Positions 44,618 to 54,950 of a stretch of DNA of 64,000 bases are shown here, piece by piece. Every line of letters begins with the position of its first letter. The first letter of the stretch is position 1. A program made the translations under genes and the position numbers. Under the pieces are notes generated by a model. It was not told the DNA's origin, searched no databases, and saw nothing but the letters and a program-made list of their open reading frames with translations. This DNA comes from Prorocentrum cordatum (taxonomy: Eukaryota; Sar; Dinophyceae; Prorocentrales; Prorocentraceae), in assembly GCA_963575745.1 (NCBI GenBank), contig CAUYUJ010017659.1, forward strand, positions 1 to 64,000, written 5' to 3'.

Positions 44618-46032
44618 GCGGGCGCTTGTCTCAGGAGCTGAGGGCGAAGAAGCTGCCTCATCCCGGGGGGGTCACTTTTTCGGTTTCTCCGGGGAAAATC
44701 AAGCGTCGCCAAGTGCTGGATTCGCTTCTGTCAATGGGGGCAAGGCCTCTGTCCAGGATCGGGTCTCGGGGGGTCGAGTTTCTTATGCCCTCGTGGGCGA
44801 GCACGGTCCTCGGGGATCAGAACAATGACGACCACGAAGTGTTTCTCACTAAGAGCGAGAGGAGACAGCTTCAGTCTCTGGTGGCTAATTGCAGGGTCTC
44901 CTCGGATCTCAAGTCGAGGTCGTTTCTTGAAGTTTTCTCTCCACCCCGAGTCGCCCCCCTCCTAGAGGAGGCAGGACTGCGCACCCTGGGTAGTCTTGAT
45001 CTGGCGACCGGGTGGGACTTTAGGAAGAAAAACGATCAGGACAGGGCTATGGAGCTCGTTCGGACCAAGAAGCCGTGGGTGATTTTCCTGGAGCCCCCGT
45101 GCGCTGAGTTCAGTCCGATCCGAGAGCTCTTTCGGAAAACCTCTCCTGAGCCTCTGGAGGTTCAAGAGCGCAAGAAAAGAGAAGCTCTGAACCTTTTGGC
45201 TTTCTGCATGAAGCTTGCGCTTGTTCAGGTTCAGGAGGGTCGACGTTTTGCTTTTGAGCATCCGAATGGGGCCGCGTCCTGGCGAAAACATGTTGTGGAC
45301 ATGATCAGGAAGCTTCCGGGGGTCATGGAGGTGGTCATAGACCAGTGTGAGTTCGGTCTGTCCGTGGTCGAGGGGGCTCTTTCTCGCAAATCCACCCGTG
45401 TCATGACCAACGACTCCGCCCTTTTTCGCCAGCTGTCAGGACGGCAGTGTAGGGGCGGCCACGAACATCATCACCTGGAAGGGGGACACACAACCAGGAA
45501 GTCACAGGTGTACCCCCCTAAGCTCTGCAAGGCTTTCGCCGACGCAGTGCTCAGAAGCATTCAGGAACAAGAGAGTCTCCTCACCATCGAGGAGATGGCG
45601 GAAATCTGCTCAGAAGATCTTGGGGTGTGCCGGGTTGGGGTCGAGGCTTTCCCCAGTCAGGCTGAGTCCTCGGAGCAGCTCCCAGAGCAGGGAGAAGACG
45701 CGGAAGGTGAGGCCGAGGAGCCCCCTCTCCAGGAGGTTCCTGGAGAGCACGAAGTGGAGATAACTGCGCCCATGAAGCGGTTGATTCACAAAGTTCATGT
45801 GAATCTGGGACATCCTCGCAAGGAGATCTTTCTTAAGGTCCTGCGCGCGGCACACGCCCGTCCCGAGGTCATCCGATTTGTCCGAGACGAGTATGAGTGT
45901 GCCGATTGCCAAGCCCAAGTTGAGCCCGCCGGGCATCGCTCAGTGGCCATGCCACGCACTTTCCAGTTTAACAGGGTGATGCTGTCGATACTTTCTACGT
46001 TAATTTTGAAGAGGAATCGATTCCAGTGCTGA
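44612..46032 (+). CDS. Pol part 1: C5-methyltransferase-like domain and integrase zinc-binding domain
   Basis: This frame holds FLEVFSPPRVAPLLEEAGL (44923 on), LDLATGWDF, then IFLEPPCAEFSPIREL with PPC at 45094-45102, and FAFEHPNGAASW (FEHP at 45253-45264), then DQCEFGL. The order resembles C5-cytosine methyltransferase motif I (F-x-G-x-G region, SAM binding), motif IV (PPC, catalytic Cys) and motif VI (ENV region). Departures are the missing Gly pair in motif I and EHP for ENV. An HHCC zinc domain follows: HVNLGH (45796, 45811) and CADC (45898, 45907), the N-terminal part of integrase. The frame stops at 46030, because a one-base shift near 45972-46000 moves the integrase core to another frame. 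The integrase part is firm; the methyltransferase call rests on three short motifs. Confidence 0.7.
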
Positions 46033-46685
46033 ATTGCATTTGCCACGGCACGAATCTCCAGATTGTGGAAGTTTTCGACGGAACCTCGGAGGGGGCGTGG
46101 AGGGCTTTTCTCAGGGCCTGGATCAGGCCTTTCGGACCTCCTGAAATGGTGCTCTCGGATGGGGGGGCCGAGTTCAAGGGCCATTTCGAGAGAGGCCTTG
46201 AGCATCTCGGCGTATTCCAGCACGTGATAGACGCCGAGAGTCCCTGGGAAAATGGGCGTGTTGAGCGCCACGGAGGGTGGGTGAAACAGATTTTGCTTAG
46301 GGCCTCCGAGAGCAGTCTCATCACCACCCGAGCCGAGTTAGAATCCCTTCTCCACGAGGTCGTGGCAGCCAAGAACCGCTACCTCCACAGAGGAGGCTAC
46401 ACCCCTTTTCAACTCGTTTATGGGGTCAACCCAAGACTCCCCAATGACATGTTGTCAGATGATGGCGTGAGACAGGTGGGGGAGGGAGACCTTGTTCAGA
46501 CGGCATGGGACCAGGACACGGCGGCCGCGGACTATGCCAGGCAGCACGCTATCCGGGATCTGGCTCGACAGGAGCTTTTCCGCTCTTCAAGCAGGCGGAA
46601 GCTGGCGGAAGCCTCGAAGGGCAACGTCCACAGAGACGCTCCGAGCCCCGACCTCCGGAAAGAAGACGTACGCGCTCCAGCGTGA
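45975..46685 (+). CDS. Pol part 2: integrase catalytic core
   Basis: Integrase inserts the cDNA into the host genome. In this frame the core begins DTFYVNFEEESIPVLNC with the first catalytic Asp at 45987. The second Asp is in LSDGGAEFKG (46158) and the Glu in ENGRVERHGGW (46263), 35 residues on, the DD35E arrangement. FQLVYGVNPRLPNDML is the usual conserved block after the core. No ATG is expected because this is internal to Pol. It overlaps Pol part 1 by frameshift and Pol part 3 from 46492; the real switch to part 3 is near 46.62-46.68 kb. All three catalytic residues are present. Confidence 0.88.
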   Translation, partial: GDAVDTFYVNFEEESIPVLNCICHGTNLQIVEVFDGTSEGAWRAFLRAWIRPFGPPEMVLSDGGAEFKGHFERGLEHLGVFQHVIDAESPWENGRVERHGGWVKQILLRASESSLITTRAELESLLHEVVAAKNRYLHRGGYTPFQLVYGVNPRLPNDMLSDDGVRQVGEGDLVQTAWDQDTAAADYARQHAIRDLARQELFRSSSRRKLAEASKGNVHRDAPSPDLRKEDVRAPA

Positions 46686-49600
46686 CCGTTGGGTCGGACC
46701 TGGACTGGTGCTTCTTCAGTCCGGAGGGACCGTGTGGGTTGCCATGAGGAGTCGCTTGTGGAAGTGCTCATCCGAGCAAGTCAGGCTTGCGACGTCACCA
46801 GAGAGTCAGGGCGCTGAAGTTATGTCTGACCCCGGGGTCCAGAAACTTCTTCGAGAGGCCCAAGTGGGCCGCACGGGCGTGGGGGTCAACGTGGCGGCCG
46901 AAGGACCGCCACCTCGTGAGGCCTGGGAACCAGGACACGGTGTGGAAGTGGAAGCCTCACCCATTCAGGCTCCGCTTCCTCCTCCCGCCAGGTCTCGAGC
47001 TCCTGGGGGCAACGTTCAGCGGCCGGTTCCCCCTCCCGGGCTGTCCCCCATTCCAGAGGAAGAAGTCGCCGACGCCACGGGTTCGGATCCAGGGAGCGAG
47101 ACCAGGCCACCCACAGATTTATCTCGCTCTAGGGAGGTCAGTATCGAGGGAGGGGACGAAGAAGAAGAGTCAAGACCGCACAAGTATATTCAAGTTGATC
47201 CGGAGGGGGCTGCCTTGCTCCCTCCGCTCTCGAGCGGCCCAGTGCAGGGTCAGTCCTCCAACTCCTCTTCCTCTCAGCCTCTCCCACTCCAACAGGCTCC
47301 AGAAGGAGGGCGGCTGGAGGCCGAGCCTCAGCAGGCGTCCGTCATCGCTGATCCGGCAGCAGACTCCCGCATGGACGAGAGCCGTAGTGCCGGACAAGTC
47401 CCGGGCGATGGTACACCCAGTGGGGAGTCCAATGTGCCAAGGCCGATTATGGATGGAACGGTTCTTCGGAACGAGATATTAGACTTGGGCATGAAACGTC
47501 AGGGTCAGCGTTTTTCGGTCACCAGGGGAGAGGACTTCAGAGGGGTCCCACCGGGGCGTGTTCGGACCCAGGTCCAAGAGCTGGAAGGTCGGCCGGAATC
47601 CAGGCCAGTAAGGCGCTCCAGGTCCCCTCCCCCCGGGCGGCCCCCGGGATCCGCCATGGAAGACGTCCCCATGTCAGGCTTTCTTGAGATGAATGACGCG
47701 AAGATAGATGCGCTTCTGGAAATGAGTGATGAGGAACTCGTGTCATATGTCAATGACGTGGAAAGAGCTTTAGACGAGGAGGGATGGAGTGGCACCTGGG
47801 CTCAGTATCACAACGGCAATGCCAACTGTGAAGTTCTGCCCGGAGAATCGGGTGGTTTTTCTCTCTCACTGTTAGCTAATCGAGGGTGCGAGGTGCGTCT
47901 CAAAGACCTCACGCCCGAAGAAAAGAGGGAATTCGCCTCTTCCGACTTGCAGGAGTGGGAGGGGATCGCTGCCACCAAGTCCGTGAAAGTTCACGCTCCG
48001 GCCGAGGGGCGTCTCTTCAGGCAGCTGTTTCCCAATCGGGTCGTCTCGAGTCGGATGGTCCGCCGCTGGAAACCCCAAGGCAGCGTCGGAGCCCGACCTA
48101 AGGCGAAGTCGCGCTGGTGCGTGAGGGGACACCAAGACGAGGACACCGCTGAACTCCAAGTTTATGCCCCTACGCCATCCATGGAATCTCTCATGCTGTT
48201 TCTGGCCATATCTCTCATGTATGGTTTAGAGGTCCATATAGGCGACATTAAGAACGCCTTTTGTCAGTCCGATCCGCTTAAGCGGCCCAGAGGGCGGGTT
48301 TTTGTGGAGCCCTGCGAGGGCTTGAACCTTCCGGCCGGGGCTCTCATTGAGCTCATCGCTCCTGTGTATGGGCTCGATGACGCACCTCTCGCGTTTCATG
48401 AGACGTCGGCCAGGTTTCTGGAGGGACAAGGCTTCACGAGGGCCAAGTTGGAGCCCTGCTGGTTTTCCCAGAAGGAAAATGGTCACCTAGTCGCGCAGGT
48501 GCTGCTGGAGGTTGACGACTGGGCTATCGTTTTCCCTCCGGGTCAACAGAACAAGTATTTGACCGAGTTTAAGAAGCGTTTCACGTTCGGAAAAATGGAG
48601 AAACTCGATGAGGCCGGAGTTGAGTATATCGGTCGAAGGCTTCGACTCGTTGGACACGGCACCGCCACACCGCGTATTCTCGTGGACCAGGAAAAATACA
48701 TTCTCGAGCAGGTCCGCAAGATACCGCTGTCAAGGGGGCGTCGTGGGGATCACTCCAGTCCCCTGGTTGGGACGGAGGTGGCGGAGTTCCGAAGCCTGGT
48801 TTACAAACTGAACTGGGTTGGACGGGAATCCCGTGCTGAGGCTGCCGGATGTGCGTCTATTCTAGCGACCAAGGTGAACTCACCATGCGTCAGGGACCTG
48901 GTCGAGGCACATAAGATGGTGGACCACCTTAGGTCCACGGCCAGCATGCCCGTGATAATTCACAAGTTCGACCCCTCCCGCTGCATTTTCGCGACGGCCA
49001 GCGACTGCGGGGGAGTCGGCTCGGATGACTGCATGTTCCCACAACAAGCATGGCAGGTCTATTTAGCAGACAATGCTCTAGCGCACGGTCAACGTGCGAG
49101 GGCCACCCCCCTAGCTTGGAGATCATGCCGAGTCAAGCGCCAGGTGGCGAGCACTCTCGCAGGAGAGACGCTGGCGCTTTCCGGAGCTCTTGCTGAAGCT
49201 CAGTGGCTTCATCTCATGTTCGAAGATGTTGTGAGAGGGAACGTGGTGTCAGAAGCCTGGCAGGGGAAAGTCGGCCCCTTTGCGGCCATTTTGAAGGAAG
49301 ACTGCCAGCTGATCGCTCACTCGCCCTCGGAGTGTGTCAGCATAGTCGACGCCAAGGGAATTTATGACACCCTTAGCAAGCTATCCAATGGTTCTCGATC
49401 CGATCGTCGGGCCGCGATCGACCTCGCGGTCGTTCGAGATATCATGCAGAAGGTCGGGAGCGTGATTCGTTGGATGCCGCGCCCGTTACTTCCGGTCGAT
49501 TGCATGACGAAATCGGACCTTGCCAAAACCAACGCGGCTCAATATGAGCTGCTTCGCTCCGGGTGTTTGCGTCTCTCTGCGGAAAGCGGGGCCCTCGAGG

Positions 49601-49716
49601 GCCGGCGCGAGGATCCCCGTAGGAAAGGCCGCTCCAGAGCCGAATCCCAGAGGCAACTCCAGCAGCAGGAGAACGATGGCAAGGCTAGTGCTGTTCAGCC
49701 GTCCCATGCCGAGTGA
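46640..49716 (+). CDS. Pol part 3: integrase C-terminus, reverse transcriptase and RNase H
   Basis: Starts with the integrase tail WVGPGLVLLQSGGTVWVAMR and LWKCSSEQVR, then ~400 residues of Pro/Glu/Ser-rich linker. RT begins near SRWCVRGHQDEDTAELQVY (48109). HIGDIKNAFCQSDP gives the first catalytic Asp (48244), and LLEVDDWAIV the VDD pair (48514, 48517), with Trp after it where copia usually has Leu/Met. YIGRRLRL and the palm/thumb region follow. RNase H shows TASDCGG (about 48995), STLAGETLAL and VDAKGIYD, and the conserved end VIRWMPRPLLPVDCMTK. The frame is continuous to the stop at 49714-49716. RT and RNase H look intact. Confidence 0.93.
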
Positions 49717-49967
49717 CAGTCGTCACGGTCTGGCGGGACATGGCCGGTGCACGTCTCTCGAGGGTCGTCAGGGCCGAGCGAGATATCAGTGACCAGCCAG
49801 GCCGGAGCGAGGTCGTCAGGACTCGCTGCGGCACGACGGCAGCAGCAGTACTTACATGAATGGCACTAGAGTGCCCACTCCCTTTCTCCAAGATGGTGCG
49901 ACCCATTGGCTCGGAGGAGAGCCATGGTGCCTTCGCGACCTATCAAGCTCACTGTTTGTCGGGGTAC
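49717..49967 (+). other. 3' untranslated part of the element
   Basis: Non-coding between the RNase H stop and the 3' LTR. A polypurine tract is expected immediately before the LTR, but only GGGG (49961-49964) is there. GGAGGAGAG at 49912-49920 is purine-rich but 48 bp away. The plus-strand primer site is therefore unclear. Confidence 0.6.
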
Positions 49968-50260
49968 TGTGTGATTTGAGTCTAGAGGCCGGTGGTTTTC
50001 AAGGCCGATGCCCCTGCTAGACTCCCTGAGCTTGAAGGTCACGAGCATGGGTCGTAACCATTTTGGCTCAAGACCCAACTTCCACTCATTCCTCATCACT
50101 CATACCATATCCACCCTACCCCTCTTCCTTTCCTATACCGTTCCGCGCCTTGTTTGTACAGCGTTGGGAGCTGTGTACTGAGAAGAGAGAGTGCGAGGTT
50201 TCTCTTGCTGGAGAAAAGGTACGACACTTTGGCTTCACTGCTGTCGTCCGTCGGGCGACA
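49968..50260 (+). repeat. 3' LTR
   Basis: 293 bp, TGTGTG...GCGACA. It differs from the 5' LTR only by C at 50085. The SL-like sequence is at 50052-50072. CAAGT follows directly, repeating the left flank. Confidence 0.97.
50052..50072 (+). promoter_or_regulatory. Spliced-leader-like sequence inside the 3' LTR
   Basis: Identical to the copy at 39939-39959, with the exact ATTTTGGCTCAAG core. Present in both LTRs, it has been carried through at least the last round of reverse transcription. Confidence 0.85.
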
Positions 50261-51765
50261 CAAGTCGGAGCGTAGCGCTGCGTCAGCGATGCAGCGCGAT
50301 GTGAGCCCTATCGTTCTCCATCCCGACGTCCCCAATCCATCGGCGATGCGGTGCGATCCTCCGACTTGGAGGCGGCGGGGGGTCTTCTCTGGATGGGCAT
50401 TGGAAGCGTTGGCCAAGATCTGGAGAGGTCAAAGCTGGGCAGTACCCATTCAAGGCAGGCGGTCCCGATGGGAGGGAGGTCGAAATCTGCACGCAAGCGC
50501 CCCCGCCTCCCAGTCTCTCTGGCTGGAACAGTAAGCGGGCCGCCTCTGCCCAAGCCACAGACACGTCGTGACTTGAAACGGCCCCACGGCCCAGTGAGGG
50601 CCGCCGAAGTTTGCCGAACATGTCTTGGCATTTTTGTTATGCACGACGTCGGATGGAGCCGCCGCTCTCAGTCACCGACCCCGTCTGCTCTGGCCGTTTG
50701 GAGTTCCGTTGCATCTTCGGGGGGCCTCGTCTGCCCTCAAGACTGTGCCTCGTTGGTGTGCCCAGCGCGGGTTCGATGCGGATTCGACGCGGATTCGGCG
50801 AACACGGATTCGACGCGGATTCGACCCGGATAGTGGCGCATCGGGACGGGCAAGGTCTTTTGGGCGAGACTAGGACGAGGATGAATCCGCTCCAGAGCGT
50901 TCCGGAACCGTTCCGGAACCGCCGGATCTCAGAGATTCTCGTTTTGTCTTAGACATGATCGATTCTCGATTCTCGCCCTGGCCTCGTCTTAGTTCCCCCG
51001 AAAAAGCAACACAGCCGGAGGCCTCCGCTCAGCTCGCTCCGCCCGCCTCGGAATATCCGCGGAGGCCTCCGCGGCGCGCCAGCCCCTCGGCGGAGAGCTA
51101 TGCCCCGCGAGTCCCCAGAGCGCCCTGCCGCGGAAGCGGTCGGCGCCATACCCCTGACCGCCATCGTCACGCACGCGGTGGTCCAGCTCTACCTGGAGGA
51201 GCCCGCCCTCCGATGCGGGCGTTGCGATTTTGTTTCGCAGCAGGCGTGTTCGCCTGGCGTCCCCCCCCCCCGCCCCGCGGCCGCCTGCCTCCCCCTTTTC
51301 CCTCTCCCGCACGCTGGCCAATTCGCTTTTCGGTGCCTCCGTCTAGCTCCTTCGCTGGTGCAGCCAACTCTTCATCGCCGCCGACAGAAAAAGTGTTTGC
51401 CTGACGTCCCTTTTCTCCCCCTCTTGCTGCCGGACAATCAGAGCCGGCCGTCTCCAGGCCCCCCCCCGAGCGCGCGCGCGGACTGCTCCTGCGACGTAAG
51501 AAGCTTTTATCTGGCGTCGGGCCCCGGGACCCTCACAGGTCGATTTGGCCCTGAAAATGGCGCATGCAGGCGAGGCCTGGGATTCCGGTCGTGATGTTTC
51601 GAGATGGTGTTGCCGCTTTGTGGGACGTCGGAGCTTAGTGCTTACGGTCCTCACTGCCATGTCTTTTTTTGTTTTGGTTGTGGCACCTTATAAACGGTTA
51701 GACGGCATTAAAAGGCTCACCATCAGCAGCATACAACTTGTTACAACGAGCTTGTGGCACGCATA
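50261..51765. other. No recognised gene
   Basis: Host sequence interrupted by the retrotransposon. 50770-50835 has repeats of GGATTCGACGCGGATTCG. The ORFs are short with no motif. Confidence 0.45.
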
Positions 51766-53694
51766 CCTGATCGACCCATGAACCCGGATAGGAATATAGT
51801 AATGTAAGGCATGGCGGCGTTTCAAAGACACTTGATTGGGAGAGGCAAGTGCAATGCTGAGTGTATCGATCTTGATGTACCGTGCCGAGGGCTGTGCTGT
51901 GCTGCGCCGTGCTGAACTGCGCTGTGCCATGCCGCGATTGTGTTCTGTAGCCTTTGCATCCGAGTCCTGACCGAACTGATCCGGATCTTAAGCTCGAGCT
52001 GCCTGAGCACATAGTGGTTGCCCAAGAGCTATATAACAGGGGGACATGCTAATTAGGAGGACGCGCCGCGGAACGTCCCAAGGGACGCGCCAGGCGACGT
52101 GCCAGGGGACGTGCCATGGGCACGCACCGCGGGACGTGCCAAAGGGACGCGCTACGAAACGTGCCAATGGACGTGCCACGGGACGTGCCAGGGGACGCGC
52201 CGCGCGACGTGCCAGGGGGACTCGCCACGGGACGCGCCACGGAACGTGCCAATGAACGTGCCAGGTTGCAGTGCTGAATGTATCGAGTTTGATGTACCGT
52301 GCCGAGGGCTGTGCTGTGCTGCGCCGTGCTGAATTGCCATGTGCTATGCCGCGATTGTGCTCTATAGCGCTGTGGATCGAGTCCTCCTTTGCATCCGAGT
52401 TCTGACCGAACTGATCTGGATCTTAAGCTCGAGCTGCCTGAGCACATAGTAGTTGCCCCAGGGAATTGACAGGGGGACATGCCAGGAGGACGCGCCGCGG
52501 AAAGTCCTAAGAGACGCGCCAAGCGACGTGCCAAGGGACGTGCCATGGGGACGCACCGCGGGACGTGCCAAGGGGACGCGCTACGGAACATGCCAATGGA
52601 CGTGCCACGGGACGTGCCAGGGGACGCGCCGCGCGACGTGCCAGGGGGGCTCGCCACGGAACGCGCCAAGGAACCTGCCAAGGTGCAATGTTGAGTGTAT
52701 CGATCTTGATGTACCGTGTCGAGGGCTTTGCTGTGCTGCGCCGTGCTGAACTGCGCTGTGCCATGCCGCGATTGTGCTCTATATAGCGTTGTGGATCGAG
52801 TCCTCTGTGCATCCGAGTCCTGACCGAACTGATCTGGATCTTAAGCTCGAGCTGCCTGAGAAGATGGTAGCTGCCCCAGAACTAATCGACAGAGGGGACA
52901 TGCCAGGAGGACGCGCCGCGGAACGTTCTAAGGGACGCGCCAGGCGACGTGCCAGAGGACGTGCCATGGGCACGCACCGCGGGACGTGCCAAGGGGACGC
53001 ACTACGGAACGTGCCAATGGACGTGCACCGCGCGACATGCCAGGGGGACCCGTCACGGGACGCTCCGCGGAGCGTGCCAGGCAACTTGCCAGGCTGCAAT
53101 GCTAAGGGTATCGATGTTGATGTACCGTGCCGAGGGTTGTGCTGTGCTTGGGCGACCTGGACACATGAAAACTCGCGTTTCGCTCAAGACGTTCTCAGCG
53201 CATCCTCATGCTAGACATCCGCCTGGGCTACCTGGACACGTGCAAACAAGCGTCTCGATCGAGACTTCCTCGACACATCCTCATGCTAGACATCCGCCTG
53301 GGCGACCTGGACACGTGAAAATAAGCCTCGGGTTCGAGACATCCTCAACAAGTCCTCATGCTAGACATCTGTCTGGGCAACCTGGAGGCGTGAAACCGCT
53401 CGAGACATCCTCAAGACCTGGGCACGTGAACACAAGCGTTTCACTTGAGAGATCGTCTGAATTCTGGTCCCCAGGAGAGGACAATCTATAACACAAAACA
53501 GGCGTTTCGCTCGAGACATCCTCAACATATTCTGAAACATAAGCGTTTCGCTCGAGACATCCTCAAATATAATTTCGCCGGCCCTGCGCGACCTCGTGAT
53601 TTATCGCAGAATATGTTCGCCGGCCCTACAGCCGTCAGAACCGGGGGTAAACACACTAAAAGAGAACCCTGGGCCCGAGCCTTTTCCGGGAAAA
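51766..53694 (+). repeat. Composite modular repeat, copy 4
   Basis: Head TGATCGACCCATGAACCCGG, then three and a part CGTGCC satellite units (51850-53140; marker sequence near 51880, 52300, 52706 and 53120). A short ~75-bp array (53150-53420) and two AAGCGTTTCGCTCGAGACAT copies follow. The tail has two GCCGGCCCT blocks, AGAGAACCCTGGGCCCGAGC and CTTTTCCGGGAAAA. Confidence 0.87.
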
Positions 53695-53834
53695 CCAGAT
53701 GGCACAAATTAAACGTAATATGTTTTATACGGCGATCTTAGTGTTAGGGTAAGGCCAACATAAGCACTTGTAGAAGTTATGAAAATATTGAGACATTAGT
53801 AAACATTTAAGAAAAGCGTGTGCGCTTACGAAAA

Positions 53835-54911
53835 CATGATGGACCCACGAACCCGGAAAGGGATATAGACATGTGCAGCATGGTCACGTTTTCACGATAT
53901 CCAACTGGGCGACACCTCACGAAACATCCCACGAGACACCCCGCGAAACATCCCAGGAGACACCTCACGAAACAACCCACGAGACACCTCACGAAACATT
54001 CCACGAGACACCCCGTGAAACATTCCACGAGACACCCCACGAACAGGCAACCACTCAACCAGACACCCCACGAAACATTCCACGGGGGTGCGACTGGGTG
54101 TGGTCGTGCTGGGGTGTGGTCGTGCTGGAGTATGTGTCTGGGGCGTGGTCGTGCTGGGGCGTGGTCGTGCTGGGGTGTGGTCGTGCTGTGGTGAGGTCGT
54201 GCTGGGGTGTGGTCGTGCTGGGGTGTGGTCTTGCTAGGGTCGTGCGTGCTGGGGTGTGGTCGTGCTGGGGTGTGGTCGTGCTGGGGTGTGGTCGTGCTGG
54301 GGTGTGGTCGTGCTGGGGCGTGGTCGTGCTGGGGTGGGGTCGTGCTGGGGTGGGGTCGTGCTGGGGTGTGGTCGTGCTGGGGTGGTCTGTGTAGTCGTGC
54401 TGGTCGTGCTGGGGAGCTGGGGGGTGGTCGTGCTGGGGTGTGGTCGTGCTGGTCGTGCTGGGGTGGTCGTGCTGGGGCGTGGTCGTGCTGGGGCGTGGTC
54501 GTGCTGGGGTGTGGTCGTGCTGGTCGTGCTGGGGTGTGGTCGTGCTGGGGTGTGGTCGTGCTGGGGTGTGGTCGTGCTGGTCGTGCTGGTCGTGCTGGGG
54601 TGGTCGTGCTGGGGTGTGGTCGTGCTGGGGTGTGGTCGTGCTGGGGCGTGGTCGTGCTGGGGCGTGGTCGTGCTGGGGTGTGGTCGTGCTGGGATGTGGT
54701 CGTGCTGAGGTGGCCCGCACCCTGTGATTTATCGATCGGGATTTCAAAAACAAGCGTTTCGCCTGAGACATCCTCAAATTTTAATCCGCCGGCCTCCTTC
54801 GACCTCGATATTTATCAGGGAAAGAATCCGCCGGCCTCCTTCAAGTTGGGCACGGGGGGATATGTTTACATACTAAAAGAGAACCCTGGGCCCGCGCCCT
54901 TTCCGGGAAAA
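53835..54911 (+). repeat. Composite modular repeat, copy 5
   Basis: Head CATGATGGACCCACGAACCC, then a 24-bp array (53911-54080: CACGAAACATCCCACGAGAC, ACCT) and a 16-bp array (54090-54712). One AAGCGTTTCGCCTGAGACAT and the tail (two CCGCCGGCCTCCTTC blocks, AGAGAACCCTGGGCCCGC, CCCTTTCCGGGAAAA) follow. Head CCCGGAAAGGG and tail CCCTTTCCGGG are inverted copies. Confidence 0.88.
54090..54712. repeat. 16-bp minisatellite, first array
   Basis: About 38 copies of GGTCGTGCTGGGGTGT with C/T, A/T and short-unit variants. Sixteen is not a multiple of three, so all frames cycle through the same 16-residue pattern (WSCWGVVVLGCGRAGV) and none has stops. These are not proteins. Confidence 0.97.
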
Positions 54912-54950
54912 ATATGACAACAACAGATGGGCGACTTCGGAGCTTAAAAA

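Larger units (their letters stand above)
39855..50260 (+). mobile_element. Complete Ty1/copia-type LTR retrotransposon
   Basis: The element is 10.4 kb between matching 293-bp LTRs, flanked by CAAG(T) on both sides (39851-39854 and 50261-50264/5). Order: LTR, primer site, Gag with CCHC knuckle, protease, zinc-ribbon-like and coiled-coil segments, methyltransferase-like domain, integrase, RT, RNase H, LTR. Integrase before RT is the copia order. The LTRs differ at one site (T at 39972, C at 50085), so insertion was recent. Even so, the coding sequence changes frame at about 42.5-42.7, 42.9, 43.4, 44.6, 45.98 and 46.65 kb. The element may be defective, its frames may be joined by frameshifting or splicing, or the assembly may contain indels. 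It is about twice the usual copia length (~5 kb) because of the extra segments. Confidence 0.96.
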
